From: Pseudonocardiales bacterium
GTDB taxonomy: Bacteria; Actinomycetota; Actinomycetes; Mycobacteriales; Pseudonocardiaceae
Direction of reading: 5' to 3'
Assembly: GCA_019243635.1 (NCBI GenBank)
Contig: JAFAUB010000045.1
Location: forward strand, 17,405 to 81,404
Length of the DNA stretch: 64,000 nucleotides
Shown here: in pieces, positions 36,614 through 45,341 of the stretch
Layout: the number at the start of each line of letters is the position of its first letter
Position numbering within the stretch: position 1 is the stretch's first letter
The notes under the pieces: model-generated
The model's database searches: none
Seen by the model: the letters and a program-made list of their open reading frames with translations, nothing else
What the model was told of the DNA's origin: nothing
Made by a program: the position numbers and the translations under genes

Positions 36614-37860
36614 CGCTTCATGAACGGCGGAACGTCCACCTCGTCATCGTCGTCGAAGTCGTCGGTTACCGGTACCGCCCGACCCGGCACGCTCTTCGCC
36701 GGGCGGATCGGCGACACAGCGCCGCCCGGCCCGACGGAGCCGGTGGCAGGCTGCCATGCGGTGGGGTTGGACGAGGCCTGGCGCGGTGGGGCCGCAGCTG
36801 CGGGAGAGGCAGACCTAGGCGGCGGCCGGCTGGCCTGGCCAACCTGCCCGGCCTGGCCGCTGGCCACCGTTCGCGGAGCCACCGGCGTCGGGTCCAGCTT
36901 CTTGTGTGAAGGCCCGCCGGAGTCGAAACCAGCGGCTATCACCGTGACTCGCACCTCGTCACCCAGCGAGTCGTCGATCACCGTGCCAAAGATGATGTTG
37001 GCTTCGGGATGCGCGGACTCCTGCACCAGCGAAGCGGCCTCGTTGATCTCGAACAGACCCAGGTCCGAGCCACCGGCGATGGACAGCAGGACACCGTGTG
37101 CCCCCTCCATCGACGCTTCCAGCAACGGCGAGTTGATGGCCTTCGCGGCGGCCTGCACCGACCTGCCCTCGCCTCGGGCGGACCCGATGCCCATCAGTGC
37201 GCTACCCGCCCCGGACATGACGCTTTTCACGTCGGCGAAGTCCAGGTTGATCAGACCAGGGGTGGTGATGAGGTCGGTGATGCCCTGGACCCCGGAGAGC
37301 AGCACCTCGTCCGCGGAGCGGAAAGCATCCATCAAGCTCACGTTGACGTCGCCGAGCTGCAGCAGCCGGTCATTGGGGATGACGATCAGGGTGTCGCACT
37401 CGTTTCGCAGCTCGGCGATACCGTCCTCGGCCTGACCGGCTCGCCGCTTACCCTCGAAGGTGAACGGCCTGGTGACCACGCCGATGGTCAGCGCACCCAG
37501 CTTGCGAGCGATGTTGGCCACCACTGGAGCGCCACCGGTTCCCGTCCCGCCCCCCTCACCGGCGGTGACGAACACCATGTCAGCCCCTTTGAGAACCTCC
37601 TCGATCTCCTCGCGGTGGTCCTCGGCGGCCTTGCGGCCGACCTCTGGGTTCGCCCCCGCGCCGAGCCCGCGGGTCAGCTCCCGGCCGATGTCGAGCTTGA
37701 CGTCGGCGTCCGACATCAGCAACGCCTGGGCATCGGTGTTCACCGCGATGAACTCGACACCGCTGAGCCCGACCTCGATCATGCGGTTGACCGCGTTGAC
37801 GCCACCACCGCCGATCCCGGCGACCTTGATCACGGCGAGGTAGTTGTGCGGGGGCGTCAT
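36610..37860 (-). CDS. ftsZ: Cell division GTPase FtsZ
   Basis: FtsZ is the tubulin-like GTPase that polymerises into the division ring. The 416-residue protein has [18 protein letters not shown] near the start, the tubulin signature [11 protein letters not shown] near residue 108 and the T7 loop [12 protein letters not shown] Pro/Ala-rich linker (about 320-395) leads to the C-terminal peptide [12 protein letters not shown], which binds SepF and FtsW. The start and stop are tightly packed with pgeF. Unlike in most actinobacteria, ftsQ is not immediately upstream. Confidence 0.97.
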   Translation of the reverse strand: MTPPHNYLAVIKVAGIGGGGVNAVNRMIEVGLSGVEFIAVNTDAQALLMSDADVKLDIGRELTRGLGAGANPEVGRKAAEDHREEIEEVLKGADMVFVTAGEGGGTGTGGAPVVANIARKLGALTIGVVTRPFTFEGKRRAGQAEDGIAELRNECDTLIVIPNDRLLQLGDVNVSLMDAFRSADEVLLSGVQGITDLITTPGLINLDFADVKSVMSGAGSALMGIGSARGEGRSVQAAAKAINSPLLEASMEGAHGVLLSIAGGSDLGLFEINEAASLVQESAHPEANIIFGTVIDDSLGDEVRVTVIAAGFDSGGPSHKKLDPTPVAPRTVASGQAGQVGQASRPPPRSASPAAAAPPRQASSNPTAWQPATGSVGPGGAVSPIRPAKSVPGRAVPVTDDFDDDDEVDVPPFMKR

Positions 37861-38341
37861 CCGCTCGCGCCTTCCCTATCCATCCCATCGCCGCCCGACC
37901 CATCGCTATCCGACCTCGACCCATCGCTATCTGACACAGTGTGGCCTTCCTCGTCGCTGCCGGCACGCCGCCGACGTCCGGCCATCCCTCGTGCCTTCGG
38001 CGTGGCAGAACCCTCAACCTCATCTGAAGGATTAGAGTTATGTCAGCTTCGTATCCGGGGCGACCGTAGGCACCGCCACCGGCGGGGTCCAGCAGGCACG
38101 CCGGACGGGTCTGCGATCCGGTGAGGCGAGTGTATGCGGCGACCACATGTGGCGGCGCTAGGGTCGCTGCCGCGTGCGCTACCGCATCGGCCGGGTGCTT
38201 CTGCCGGGAGCGACCGGGTGCTTCGCCGGGTACGGACTCCGGTGGTGCCCCCCGACTGGTCGAGCTCAACCTCACCAGGTACGAGCGACGAGGCCGCCAC
38301 GACCGGCTCGGCGGCTGCGGCCCGAAGAATCTGTCGCCGCG
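37861..38341. other. Intergenic region upstream of ftsZ
   Basis: These 481 nt separate ftsZ from the solute-binding lipoprotein gene. Near the ftsZ start there are direct repeats of CGACCCATCGCTATC (about 37896-37932) with related shorter copies. No credible gene was found; a minus-strand frame starting MQGVTRRQILRAAAAE looks Tat-like but lacks a mature domain. The ftsZ promoter must lie here. Confidence 0.4.
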
Positions 38342-39208
38342 TCACACCTTGCACGACAGCGCCGCCATGTCGCTGTCTTTCGGCTTGAAGTGGCTCTCGA
38401 AGTCACCGCCAGGGGCGTCGCTACCCGGGTAGGCGGCCACCGCGTCTTGAAGTGTGTCCTGGAAGTCGCGCCGCCACTGCGTCCGCAGGTAGTCGCTGAT
38501 CACCCCGTTGAGCTTGAGGCAGTCCGCGTGGTGATGCCCGAGCAACCCGATGCCGACGTACTGGAGCTCCCCGAAGACGCCCGGAAGGACGACCTTGAAC
38601 CTTCCCGGATTGGCGCGCGTGTATCCGTAGAGGATAAGAGCATCGGTGAACACCGCGTCGGTGTTGTGCGCGCGGAGATCGTCGACACATTCCTTGGTAG
38701 TGGGATCCTTCGTCGACATGTTCGCGTCGGGGATGGTCACTTCCGCACCGGTGCCCGCCGCGACGGTACAGACACTCTTGCCGCTCAGGCTGTCCTTATC
38801 GGTGATGCTCGTGTCATCCGCGCGGACCAGCAACGCCTGCGGAGTGACCAGGTAGGGGCCCGCGAAGTCGATTCCCCGCTGATTGCGTGACGCCGTGATC
38901 GAGTACGTCGCGATGGCGATCGTCACGTTCCCGCTGTCGAGCATGCGCTCTCGGTCGGCGACGGTGAACGGCTTGGACGTCACCGGCGTGTGCAGTCGGG
39001 CTCCGATCGCGTTCATCAGGTCGATGTCGAAACCCGCCGGGTTGAGGTCGCCCACCGCGAAGCCCGGTGAGTCGTCGAGCACCCCGACGATGATCGTCCC
39101 CGTGAGGATGGACGGACCCGGGGACGGATCCGGCTTCGAAACACAACCAGCCAGCAGAACGAGTGCGCCGACGACGGTGAGCCAGCCCTTTGTTCGTACC
39201 CTGCGCAC
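38342..39208 (-). CDS. Extracellular solute-binding lipoprotein (amino-acid ABC type)
   Basis: This 288-residue lipoprotein has a signal peptide with the lipobox LLAGC near residue 22, then a periplasmic-binding-protein type 2 fold (GTIIVGVLDDSPGFAV, GFDIDLMNAIGARL, ATYSITASRNQRGIDFAGPY). Relatives bind polar amino acids such as glutamate or glutamine for an ABC importer. No permease or ATPase gene is nearby, so it is an orphan here. It lies between ftsQ and ftsZ, which are normally adjacent, and follows the membrane protein gene by 22 nt. Confidence 0.88.
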   Translation of the reverse strand: MRRVRTKGWLTVVGALVLLAGCVSKPDPSPGPSILTGTIIVGVLDDSPGFAVGDLNPAGFDIDLMNAIGARLHTPVTSKPFTVADRERMLDSGNVTIAIATYSITASRNQRGIDFAGPYLVTPQALLVRADDTSITDKDSLSGKSVCTVAAGTGAEVTIPDANMSTKDPTTKECVDDLRAHNTDAVFTDALILYGYTRANPGRFKVVLPGVFGELQYVGIGLLGHHHADCLKLNGVISDYLRTQWRRDFQDTLQDAVAAYPGSDAPGGDFESHFKPKDSDMAALSCKV

Positions 39209-39230
39209 ACGCCCTCCTTGGAGGTATCCG

Positions 39231-39962
39231 CTACTTGTTCTGGAGCTTCGCGCTCACTACCGACAGGTCCACGGCGCAGTTCTGATCGCCGCGAGTGTTC
39301 GTGACGGCGATGTCCACGTGGAGCTTCGCGGTCCCGGCGGGCACAGGCACCGAGGTCACGGTTCCGGAGCCGGCAGGGACCGTCCCACCATGGTTTCCCG
39401 CCGTGTCAGGTGTCACCGAGAGCGACGTATTCGGGACGCAAACTCCGATTTCGCCGTTGTGATCGGCGACCTGGAACACAAGTTCAAAGGTGTTTCTCTG
39501 GGCGGAGACGGCGACATCGAGCATGGCGTGGCCGCCCGGCAGTACGTCGATGTTCTGGCCCAGAATGACCGTTGAGAGCACGTCGACGGGTCGGTTGGCC
39601 CCGTAGTAGGACCAACCGGCCCACCCCACACTCACTCCGAAGTCCACCATCAGGATGACGGCGACAACTCCCTTGATGACCTTGCGGTCGATCGTCGGGA
39701 GCTTGGGGAGCTGGAAGACGCCGATGACGGCGGTGACGGCGGTGACGGCACCTCCGAGCGTCGCGACAACAGGCGAGGCGACGCTTGTCTTGACCGCGAC
39801 GACGACGAGAAGCACGATCGCCCAGATCAACGCGACGGCATAGCCGAAGAATGCGCTCGTGAAAGTCTTCGATCGCCCATGACCGGCGGGTGGCTCCGCT
39901 GACGCCGAGTCGGGAGGTAGCTCCGGCTCCTTGCCCTGCCCAGCCCTATCCGAATTGATCAC
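39231..39962 (-). CDS. Membrane protein of unknown function
   Basis: This 243-residue protein has a polar cytoplasmic N-terminus of about 35 residues, two or three membrane helices (YAVALIWAIVLLVVVAVKTS; VVATLGGAVTAVTAVIGVFQ; VIKGVVAVILMVDFGVSVGW) and an extracytoplasmic beta-rich C-terminal domain with two cysteines (GVCVPN, QNCAVD) that may form a disulfide. No family was recognised. It probably forms an operon with the solute-binding lipoprotein downstream, and the pair sits inside the dcw cluster. Confidence 0.75.
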   Translation of the reverse strand: MINSDRAGQGKEPELPPDSASAEPPAGHGRSKTFTSAFFGYAVALIWAIVLLVVVAVKTSVASPVVATLGGAVTAVTAVIGVFQLPKLPTIDRKVIKGVVAVILMVDFGVSVGWAGWSYYGANRPVDVLSTVILGQNIDVLPGGHAMLDVAVSAQRNTFELVFQVADHNGEIGVCVPNTSLSVTPDTAGNHGGTVPAGSGTVTSVPVPAGTAKLHVDIAVTNTRGDQNCAVDLSVVSAKLQNK

Positions 39963-40374
39963 AAGGGGACCGCGCGATACATCGTTCGCCCTTCACATGT
40001 CCCAGGAACATGGTTCTCGGTTACCACCTCGACAACCACCCGAGCACCGGGCCGCGACACCACCCGGACGAGCGAGGGCTCTCGGAACCGAGGCAGCGTA
40101 CAGAACATGACGTTCCCGACTCCGCACAGCCCTCGCAACAGGGCCTCCTCAAGTCGTTGACGTGAGCCTCCGAGAGTACCTCACAGTAACGGGAACGGAG
40201 GTCACTCGACACGCCAGACCGAACGAAGATCACTGTTTGTGTGCGTTCGGCGACAGAATCCGTCGCCGAACGCACACAAACAGTGATCAACCCTGTAGCG
40301 ACACCTCTTTCAGCAAACGGAGCGGCTCTGCTGTTGAGTTCGGGAGCGCGGAGAGCGTGACGCTTGGCGGCACG
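39963..40374. other. Intergenic region downstream of ftsQ
   Basis: These 412 nt contain a perfect 27-bp hairpin and no convincing gene. A minus-strand frame (40021-40290) has no recognisable domain and runs through the hairpin. The GC content looks lower than in neighbouring genes. Confidence 0.4.
40228..40288. terminator. Perfect 27-bp inverted repeat, probable terminator
   Basis: Arms 40228-40254 and 40262-40288 are exact reverse complements with a 7-nt loop, 87 nt after the ftsQ stop. The stem is unusually long. It would block transcription from ftsQ towards the lipoprotein pair and ftsZ. No T-run follows on either strand, so a recombination or processing role is also possible. Confidence 0.7.
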
Positions 40375-41304
40375 TCAGGCGATGGTGGGCAAGGCGGGAC
40401 TGGAGACGTCGTAGAGCGTGCCGGGCTGGGTGAGGAGCGGGCCGAGCACCGCCGCCTTGCGGTCGCCCTCCTCCACACCGCCCCAACGCACCTCCCGCGC
40501 GTCGCCTCTCCGCCCTGTGCCCAGTCGCAGCACGACGGCGGCTGGGGACTCCGCAGCTATCGAGTGGACCTGGACCCGCAGCCACTCGGGTAGCTCCGTC
40601 AGCACCGTCAGCGCGGCCACCGTCGCGGCGTCCCGGGGCCCGAGTCGGGCCACCCGCAGCTCCGGCAGACCGGGCGGTCCCACGGGCATCACCGCGTAGT
40701 CGGTTCCGGTGGCGTCCACCAGGTGCATGCCGTCACTGCGGCGCACGACCGCGACCGGGGTGCGTTCGGTGACCTCGATTCGCACCGTGCCATCCACACC
40801 GCACCGCACCTGGACGCTCGCCACCCGCGGCAGCGCGGCTACCCGGGTCTCGACCGCCTTGGTGTCCAGCCACATCATCGGCGTGCCCAGCGGCACGGCC
40901 GCTACCGCACGCACCACGTCAGCGGGAAGCTCTCTGGTGCCCACCACCTGCACGGAGCGGGCATCGAACAGTGAGCTACCCAGCGGCACCCATGCCACGC
41001 CGCCGGCCAGGGTCAGCATCGCCGTCCCGGCGGCCAACCAGGGCCACCAGGTTCGCGGCCGCCAGGTTCGGGCCGGCCCAGACGGCTGCGCCGCGGTGGA
41101 CGAGGCAGCGGCAGGCGCAGCCGTGCCCTGCGACGCGCGGGATCCGGCGACGCGCCGCGGCGCTGGTCGAGAGCGGGATGCCAGCCGTGCGGCGCCCTGG
41201 TCGCGGCTCGCGGCTCGGCGCTCCCGCAGGGCCGCCAGGGGCCGGGGAGTATCGCGCCAGGACTGGCGTCGCCGGCCCGAAGCTCCCAGACCACCGGCTC
41301 TCAC
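40375..41304 (-). CDS. ftsQ: Cell division protein FtsQ
   Basis: FtsQ is a bitopic divisome protein that links FtsB/FtsL to the wall synthases. The GTG at 41304 gives 309 residues, close to the mycobacterial length; the frame stays open upstream to 41598, but that part overlaps ftsW and is low-complexity (18-bp tandem repeats at 41336-41388). A basic, Ala/Pro-rich cytoplasmic tail is followed by a membrane helix (WWPWLAAGTAMLTLAGGVAW) and the POTRA domain (FDARSVQVVGTRELPADVVR), then the FtsQ/DivIB beta domain. murG and murC, which normally lie between ftsW and ftsQ, are absent. Confidence 0.9.
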   Translation of the reverse strand: MRAGGLGASGRRRQSWRDTPRPLAALRERRAASRDQGAARLASRSRPAPRRVAGSRASQGTAAPAAASSTAAQPSGPARTWRPRTWWPWLAAGTAMLTLAGGVAWVPLGSSLFDARSVQVVGTRELPADVVRAVAAVPLGTPMMWLDTKAVETRVAALPRVASVQVRCGVDGTVRIEVTERTPVAVVRRSDGMHLVDATGTDYAVMPVGPPGLPELRVARLGPRDAATVAALTVLTELPEWLRVQVHSIAAESPAAVVLRLGTGRRGDAREVRWGGVEEGDRKAAVLGPLLTQPGTLYDVSSPALPTIA

Positions 41305-41335
41305 CGCTGTCCCGCCACCCGGGCGGCTGCGTCTG

Positions 41336-41388
41336 CCCTGCCGACCCGAACGGCCCTGCCGACCCGAACGGCCCTGCCGACCCGAACT
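41336..41388. repeat. 18-bp tandem repeats at the ftsW-ftsQ junction
   Basis: Three copies of an 18-bp unit (CCCTGCCGACCCGAACGG) start at 41336, 41354 and 41372. They lie in the gap between ftsW and the preferred ftsQ start, exactly where murG-murC would be expected. Confidence 0.8.
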
Positions 41389-41425
41389 GCGGAGTCCGCC
41401 CCATCGAGGCAGCGGCCCCCTGTTG

Positions 41426-42811
41426 TCATCGCCTGCCTCGGCTACTTCGACCGGACGAGGTGGGCCAGGCTCCGGCGCGTGGTCGCGAGGCGGGAACGTA
41501 GGGCACCGGCGGGCGTAGCCGCAGCAGCCGGGTGAGGACATCCGGGCGACCGGAACGGGTGAGCTCGTAGCGCAGCGCGGACACCGCCTGCGGTTCATGC
41601 CGGGCGAAGTTGGCCAGCAGCCCGAAGGCCAGCATCGTCAGGGCGATGGAGGTGCCCCCCGAGGAGATCAACGGCAACGGGATCCCGGTAATCGGCAGCA
41701 AGCCGACCACGTACCCGATGTTGATCGCGGCCTGACCGACCAGCCACGTGGTCACGGTGGCGGCTACCAGCCTGATCCACGGATCGGTGTTGCGCGCGGC
41801 GATCCGAATCCCCACGTAGGCCAGCGTGCCGAACAGCAGCAGCACCACCAGGCAGCCCAGAAAGCCCAGCTCCTCCCCGATGATCGCGAAGATGAAGTCG
41901 TTGTACGCGTTGGGCAGGTAGTCCCATTTGGCGCTGCCCTGCCCCAGGCCCACCCCCCACCAGCCGCCGTCGGCCAGCGAGAACATCGCCTGGCGGGCTT
42001 GGTAAGCGGCGCCCTGGGGGTCGGCACCCGGGTTCAGGAAGGACACGATCCTCGCCGACCGGTAGCCGGCGATGCCGGCCATCGCGACCGCCCCGACGAG
42101 CGCGGCGATCGCGATCGCGCCGAACAGCTCGCCGGGTGCACCGCCGAACCAGAGCAGCGCGAGCAGCACGACGGCCAGTGTGATCGTGGTACCCAGGTCG
42201 GGTTGCAGCATCACCAGCGCGAAGATCGTGACGGCCATCGGAACCAGCGGCACCAGCAGGTGCCGCCACTGGCGCGGCAGCACGCGTTTGGTGATCAACA
42301 CGTGCGCGCCCCACAGGGCCAGCGCGAGCTTCGCGGGCTCCGAGGGTTGCAGGGACAGCGGGCCCAGCCGCAGCCATTTCTGCGCGCCGTTGATCTCGGC
42401 GCCCAGCGGGCTGAGCACCATGGCCAACAGCACCACGCACACCAGCAGGAACAGCCCACTGGTGCCGCGCAGCACCCGCACCGGTATCCGCAGCCCCAGC
42501 CAGAACAACACCAGCCCGAGTCCGCAGTACACCAGTTGTCGGACGAACACCGCATAGGATGAGCCCGCCCGGGTGTAGGACTCCACACTGGACGCGGAGA
42601 GCACCATCACCAGGCCGAACAGGGCCAACAGGCCGAAAACGGCGAGCACCAGGTGCAGCGAGGTGAGCGGCCGGGCCAACCAGCCGGTGAGCCGCTCGCG
42701 GGCAGCGACGACCCAACCCGGAGCCGACCGACCCTGGGCCGACCGACCCGGGACCAACCGACCTTGGGCCAACCGGCCCGCTGTCGTACCCGGCCGAGTG
42801 AATCCACTCAC
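41426..42811 (-). CDS. ftsW: SEDS peptidoglycan glycosyltransferase FtsW
   Basis: FtsW polymerises lipid II into septal glycan, working with the class B PBP FtsI. The 461-residue protein has ten membrane helices and the SEDS motifs KWLRLGPLSLQPSEPAKLAL, MLQPDLGTTI, SLADGGWWGVGLGQGSAKWD and GIPLPLISSGGTSIALTM. The GTG at 42811 overlaps the murD stop (GTGA). Its cytoplasmic N-terminus holds short repeats (GRLVPGRSAQGRSAPGW). The stop overlaps a small ATG frame (41429-41301) where murG should begin. Confidence 0.95.
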   Translation of the reverse strand: MSGFTRPGTTAGRLAQGRLVPGRSAQGRSAPGWVVAARERLTGWLARPLTSLHLVLAVFGLLALFGLVMVLSASSVESYTRAGSSYAVFVRQLVYCGLGLVLFWLGLRIPVRVLRGTSGLFLLVCVVLLAMVLSPLGAEINGAQKWLRLGPLSLQPSEPAKLALALWGAHVLITKRVLPRQWRHLLVPLVPMAVTIFALVMLQPDLGTTITLAVVLLALLWFGGAPGELFGAIAIAALVGAVAMAGIAGYRSARIVSFLNPGADPQGAAYQARQAMFSLADGGWWGVGLGQGSAKWDYLPNAYNDFIFAIIGEELGFLGCLVVLLLFGTLAYVGIRIAARNTDPWIRLVAATVTTWLVGQAAINIGYVVGLLPITGIPLPLISSGGTSIALTMLAFGLLANFARHEPQAVSALRYELTRSGRPDVLTRLLRLRPPVPYVPASRPRAGAWPTSSGRSSRGRR

Positions 42812-44274
42812 CAGGCGACACCCAGCGCTGCGACAGCGGCGGCGAACGCCCGGCCACGATGTGCGTAGTCGGTGAACATATCCATCGACGCCGCCGCCGG
42901 GGCAAGGAGCACGACACCGCCTGGGCTGGCCAACTCGGCCGCTACTGCCACCGCCTCCATCATGGCGCCATCGTCTCCCGAATCCACCACCCGCACCGGG
43001 AGGTTGGGTGCGTGTCGCGCCAGCGCGGCGGCGATCGTCGCGCGGTCGGTGCCGAGCAGCACAGCGCCGAGGAGCCGATCCCGGGTCTCGATGACGAGTG
43101 AGTCCACCTCGACGCCCTTGAGCAGCCCTCCGGCGATCCACACCACCCGGTGCCGGGCCAGCAGGGAGGCCCGCGCCGCATGCGGGTTGGTGGCCTTGGA
43201 ATCGTCGACGTAGCACACCCCAGCGTGCTCGCCGACCAGCACACCACGGTGCCCCCCAGGGGTGAAGGCGCGCAGTCCCTGAGCGACGGCGGCCCCGGGA
43301 ACCCCGATGCAACGGGCCAGCGCCGCGGCGGCCAGCGCGTTGGAAAGGTTGTGTGGGCCGGGCGGGCGGACATCGGCGATGCCGGCCAGGACCGTGCCTC
43401 CACAGTCACCGCTTCCGCCGCTCTCACCATCGACCCCAAGACCGGTGGTGAAGGCCCGGTCCACCAGCTTCTCCCGGTGCACACCGAGCTGGCCGTCACG
43501 TGGCTCGCTGGTGGTGAACTCGACCCCGCCGCGCCCGGCGGCCAGCCGCGTCGACCACTCATCGTCGGCGTTGACCACCGCCGTGGTGCCCTCGGCGTAC
43601 ACGCGGCCCTTGGCAGCGGCATATTCCGCCAGACAGCCGTGCCAGTCCAGGTGGTCAGCGGAGACGTTGAGCACCACGGAGGCCCGTGGGCTCAGCTCGC
43701 GCGACCAGTGCAACTGGAAGGACGACAGCTCCACAGCGAGCACTCGGTGGCCGGCGCGCACCGCGTCCAGCAGGGGGAGCCCGATGTTACCGCAGGCCAC
43801 CGCATCCACCCCGGCGGCGCGCAGGATCGACTCCAGCATCCCCACCGTGGTGGTCTTGCCGTTGGTGCCGGTGACCACCAGCCACTCGGCCGGCCTGGGT
43901 CGCGCGCTGTCGATCCAGCGAGCCAGCGCCACGTCCCCGATCACCGGCACGCCGGTGCGTTGCGCGGCCACCAGCAGCGGATCGCCCGGCCGTAGACCCG
44001 GGCTGGTCACCACCAGGTCGGTGCCCGGCGGCGGGGCGGCCAGCCCGGCGGCCAGCCGGACCGCGCCGTGGCGCGGGGTGACGGCGAGTGCCGCCAGCTG
44101 GGTGGGCGAGGAGTCGGTGACGGTGACCTCCGCGCCCAGTTCGGCCAGCACCCGGGCCACCGAGGCTCCTGTGATCCGCGCTCCGGCCACCAGCACCCGG
44201 GCCCCGGCAAGGCACCCAGAAAAAGGCCCAGAAAAGGGACCGACATCGCTGATCGGCGCATGCACCACCCTCAC
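42808..44274 (-). CDS. murD: UDP-N-acetylmuramoyl-L-alanine:D-glutamate ligase
   Basis: MurD adds D-Glu to UDP-MurNAc-L-Ala with ATP. The 488-residue protein has an N-terminal UDP-binding domain ([20 protein letters not shown]), the ATP P-loop [15 protein letters not shown], the catalytic region [20 protein letters not shown] and the C-terminal SKATNPHAA ligand domain. The GTG at 44274 overlaps the mraY stop and the stop overlaps the ftsW start, so the three genes are translationally coupled. Confidence 0.95.
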   Translation of the reverse strand: MRVVHAPISDVGPFSGPFSGCLAGARVLVAGARITGASVARVLAELGAEVTVTDSSPTQLAALAVTPRHGAVRLAAGLAAPPPGTDLVVTSPGLRPGDPLLVAAQRTGVPVIGDVALARWIDSARPRPAEWLVVTGTNGKTTTVGMLESILRAAGVDAVACGNIGLPLLDAVRAGHRVLAVELSSFQLHWSRELSPRASVVLNVSADHLDWHGCLAEYAAAKGRVYAEGTTAVVNADDEWSTRLAAGRGGVEFTTSEPRDGQLGVHREKLVDRAFTTGLGVDGESGGSGDCGGTVLAGIADVRPPGPHNLSNALAAAALARCIGVPGAAVAQGLRAFTPGGHRGVLVGEHAGVCYVDDSKATNPHAARASLLARHRVVWIAGGLLKGVEVDSLVIETRDRLLGAVLLGTDRATIAAALARHAPNLPVRVVDSGDDGAMMEAVAVAAELASPGGVVLLAPAAASMDMFTDYAHRGRAFAAAVAALGVAW

Positions 44275-45341
44275 CCGCCGGCCGCAGTCAGCCACTCGCC
44301 GTAGAACACGCCGGCGCCCAGCGCGCAGCAGATGGCCGCGAGCAGCCAGAACCGGATGATGACAGTGGTCTCGGGCCATCCGGCGAGCTCGAAGTGGTGG
44401 TGAAACGGCGCCATCCGGAACGGCCGGCGCCGGGTGGTCCGAAACACCGCCACCTGGATGACCACCGACAGCGCCTCGACGACGAACAGCCCACCGATCA
44501 CGACGAGGAGCAGTTCGGTGCGAGTGACCACGGACAGACCGGCCAGCAGCCCGCCGATGGCCAACGACCCGGTGTCGCCCATGAAGATCTTCGCCGGGGG
44601 GGCGTTCCACCACAGAAACCCGATGCACCCACCGACCGCGGCGGCGGCCACCACGGCCACGTCGAGCGGGTCGCGCACGGTGTAGCAGCCGGGAACGGCC
44701 TGGATGGTGCAGTCCTGGGTGTACTGCCAGAACGAGACGATCACGTAGGTCACCAACACCATCGCCGCAGTCCCCGCAGCCAGCCCGTCCAAGCCGTCAG
44801 CCAGGTTCACCGCGTTCGACCAGGACGACACCAGCAGGTAGCTGAAGACCACGAACCCGACGACACCGAAGGACACCACGGCGACATCCCGCACGAAGGA
44901 CAGGTGGGTCGAGGCCGGGGAGATGCCATCGCCGTCCCGGAAACCCATCGCCAGGATGCCGAACAGCACCGCGGCGAGCAGTTGCCCGACCAGCTTGGCG
45001 GTCTTGTTCAGGCCCAGGTTACGCTGCAACCGAACCTTGATCAGGTCGTCCAGGAAGCCGACCATCCCCAGCACCGTGGTGAGCAGCAGCACCAGCAGAG
45101 CCGACGCGGTGATGCCATGCCGGTTCACGGTGAGGTGCGCGACCAGGTAACCGCTCCACATCGCCAGCAGGATGGCCACTCCCCCCATGGTGGGCGTGCC
45201 CCGCTTGCAGTGGTGAGTCTGTGGTCCTTCCTGCCGGATCTCCTGACCGAAGCCCTGCCGGGTGAACAGCCGGATGAGGTAGGGCGTGAACAGGATGGAG
45301 GCGAGCAGGGCGACTCCGGAGGCGACCAGGATGGTGCTCAC
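44271..45341 (-). CDS. mraY: Phospho-MurNAc-pentapeptide transferase
   Basis: MraY moves phospho-MurNAc-pentapeptide from UDP to undecaprenyl phosphate, forming lipid I. The 356-residue, ten-helix protein has the motifs [22 protein letters not shown] with the Asp pair, [15 protein letters not shown] and [16 protein letters not shown], plus the [12 protein letters not shown] loop. The GTG overlaps the murE stop (GTGA) with no room for murF, whose product supplies the D-Ala-D-Ala of its substrate. Confidence 0.96.
   Translation of the reverse strand: MSTILVASGVALLASILFTPYLIRLFTRQGFGQEIRQEGPQTHHCKRGTPTMGGVAILLAMWSGYLVAHLTVNRHGITASALLVLLLTTVLGMVGFLDDLIKVRLQRNLGLNKTAKLVGQLLAAVLFGILAMGFRDGDGISPASTHLSFVRDVAVVSFGVVGFVVFSYLLVSSWSNAVNLADGLDGLAAGTAAMVLVTYVIVSFWQYTQDCTIQAVPGCYTVRDPLDVAVVAAAAVGGCIGFLWWNAPPAKIFMGDTGSLAIGGLLAGLSVVTRTELLLVVIGGLFVVEALSVVIQVAVFRTTRRRPFRMAPFHHHFELAGWPETTVIIRFWLLAAICCALGAGVFYGEWLTAAGG

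Noticed and set aside
38043..38354. Minus-strand frame beginning MQGVTRRQILRAAAAE, like a Tat signal
   Set aside because: It overlaps the end of the lipoprotein gene and has no mature domain; composition after the first 25 residues looks non-coding.
40021..40290. Minus-strand frame of 89 codons across the 27-bp hairpin
   Set aside because: It is Cys/Ser-rich with no recognisable domain and passes through the inverted repeat, so it is more likely spacer.
41301..41429. A 42-codon frame at the ftsW-ftsQ junction as a real gene
   Set aside because: It is dominated by a tandem repeat and no conserved motif was seen; kept only as an observation about the missing murG-murC.
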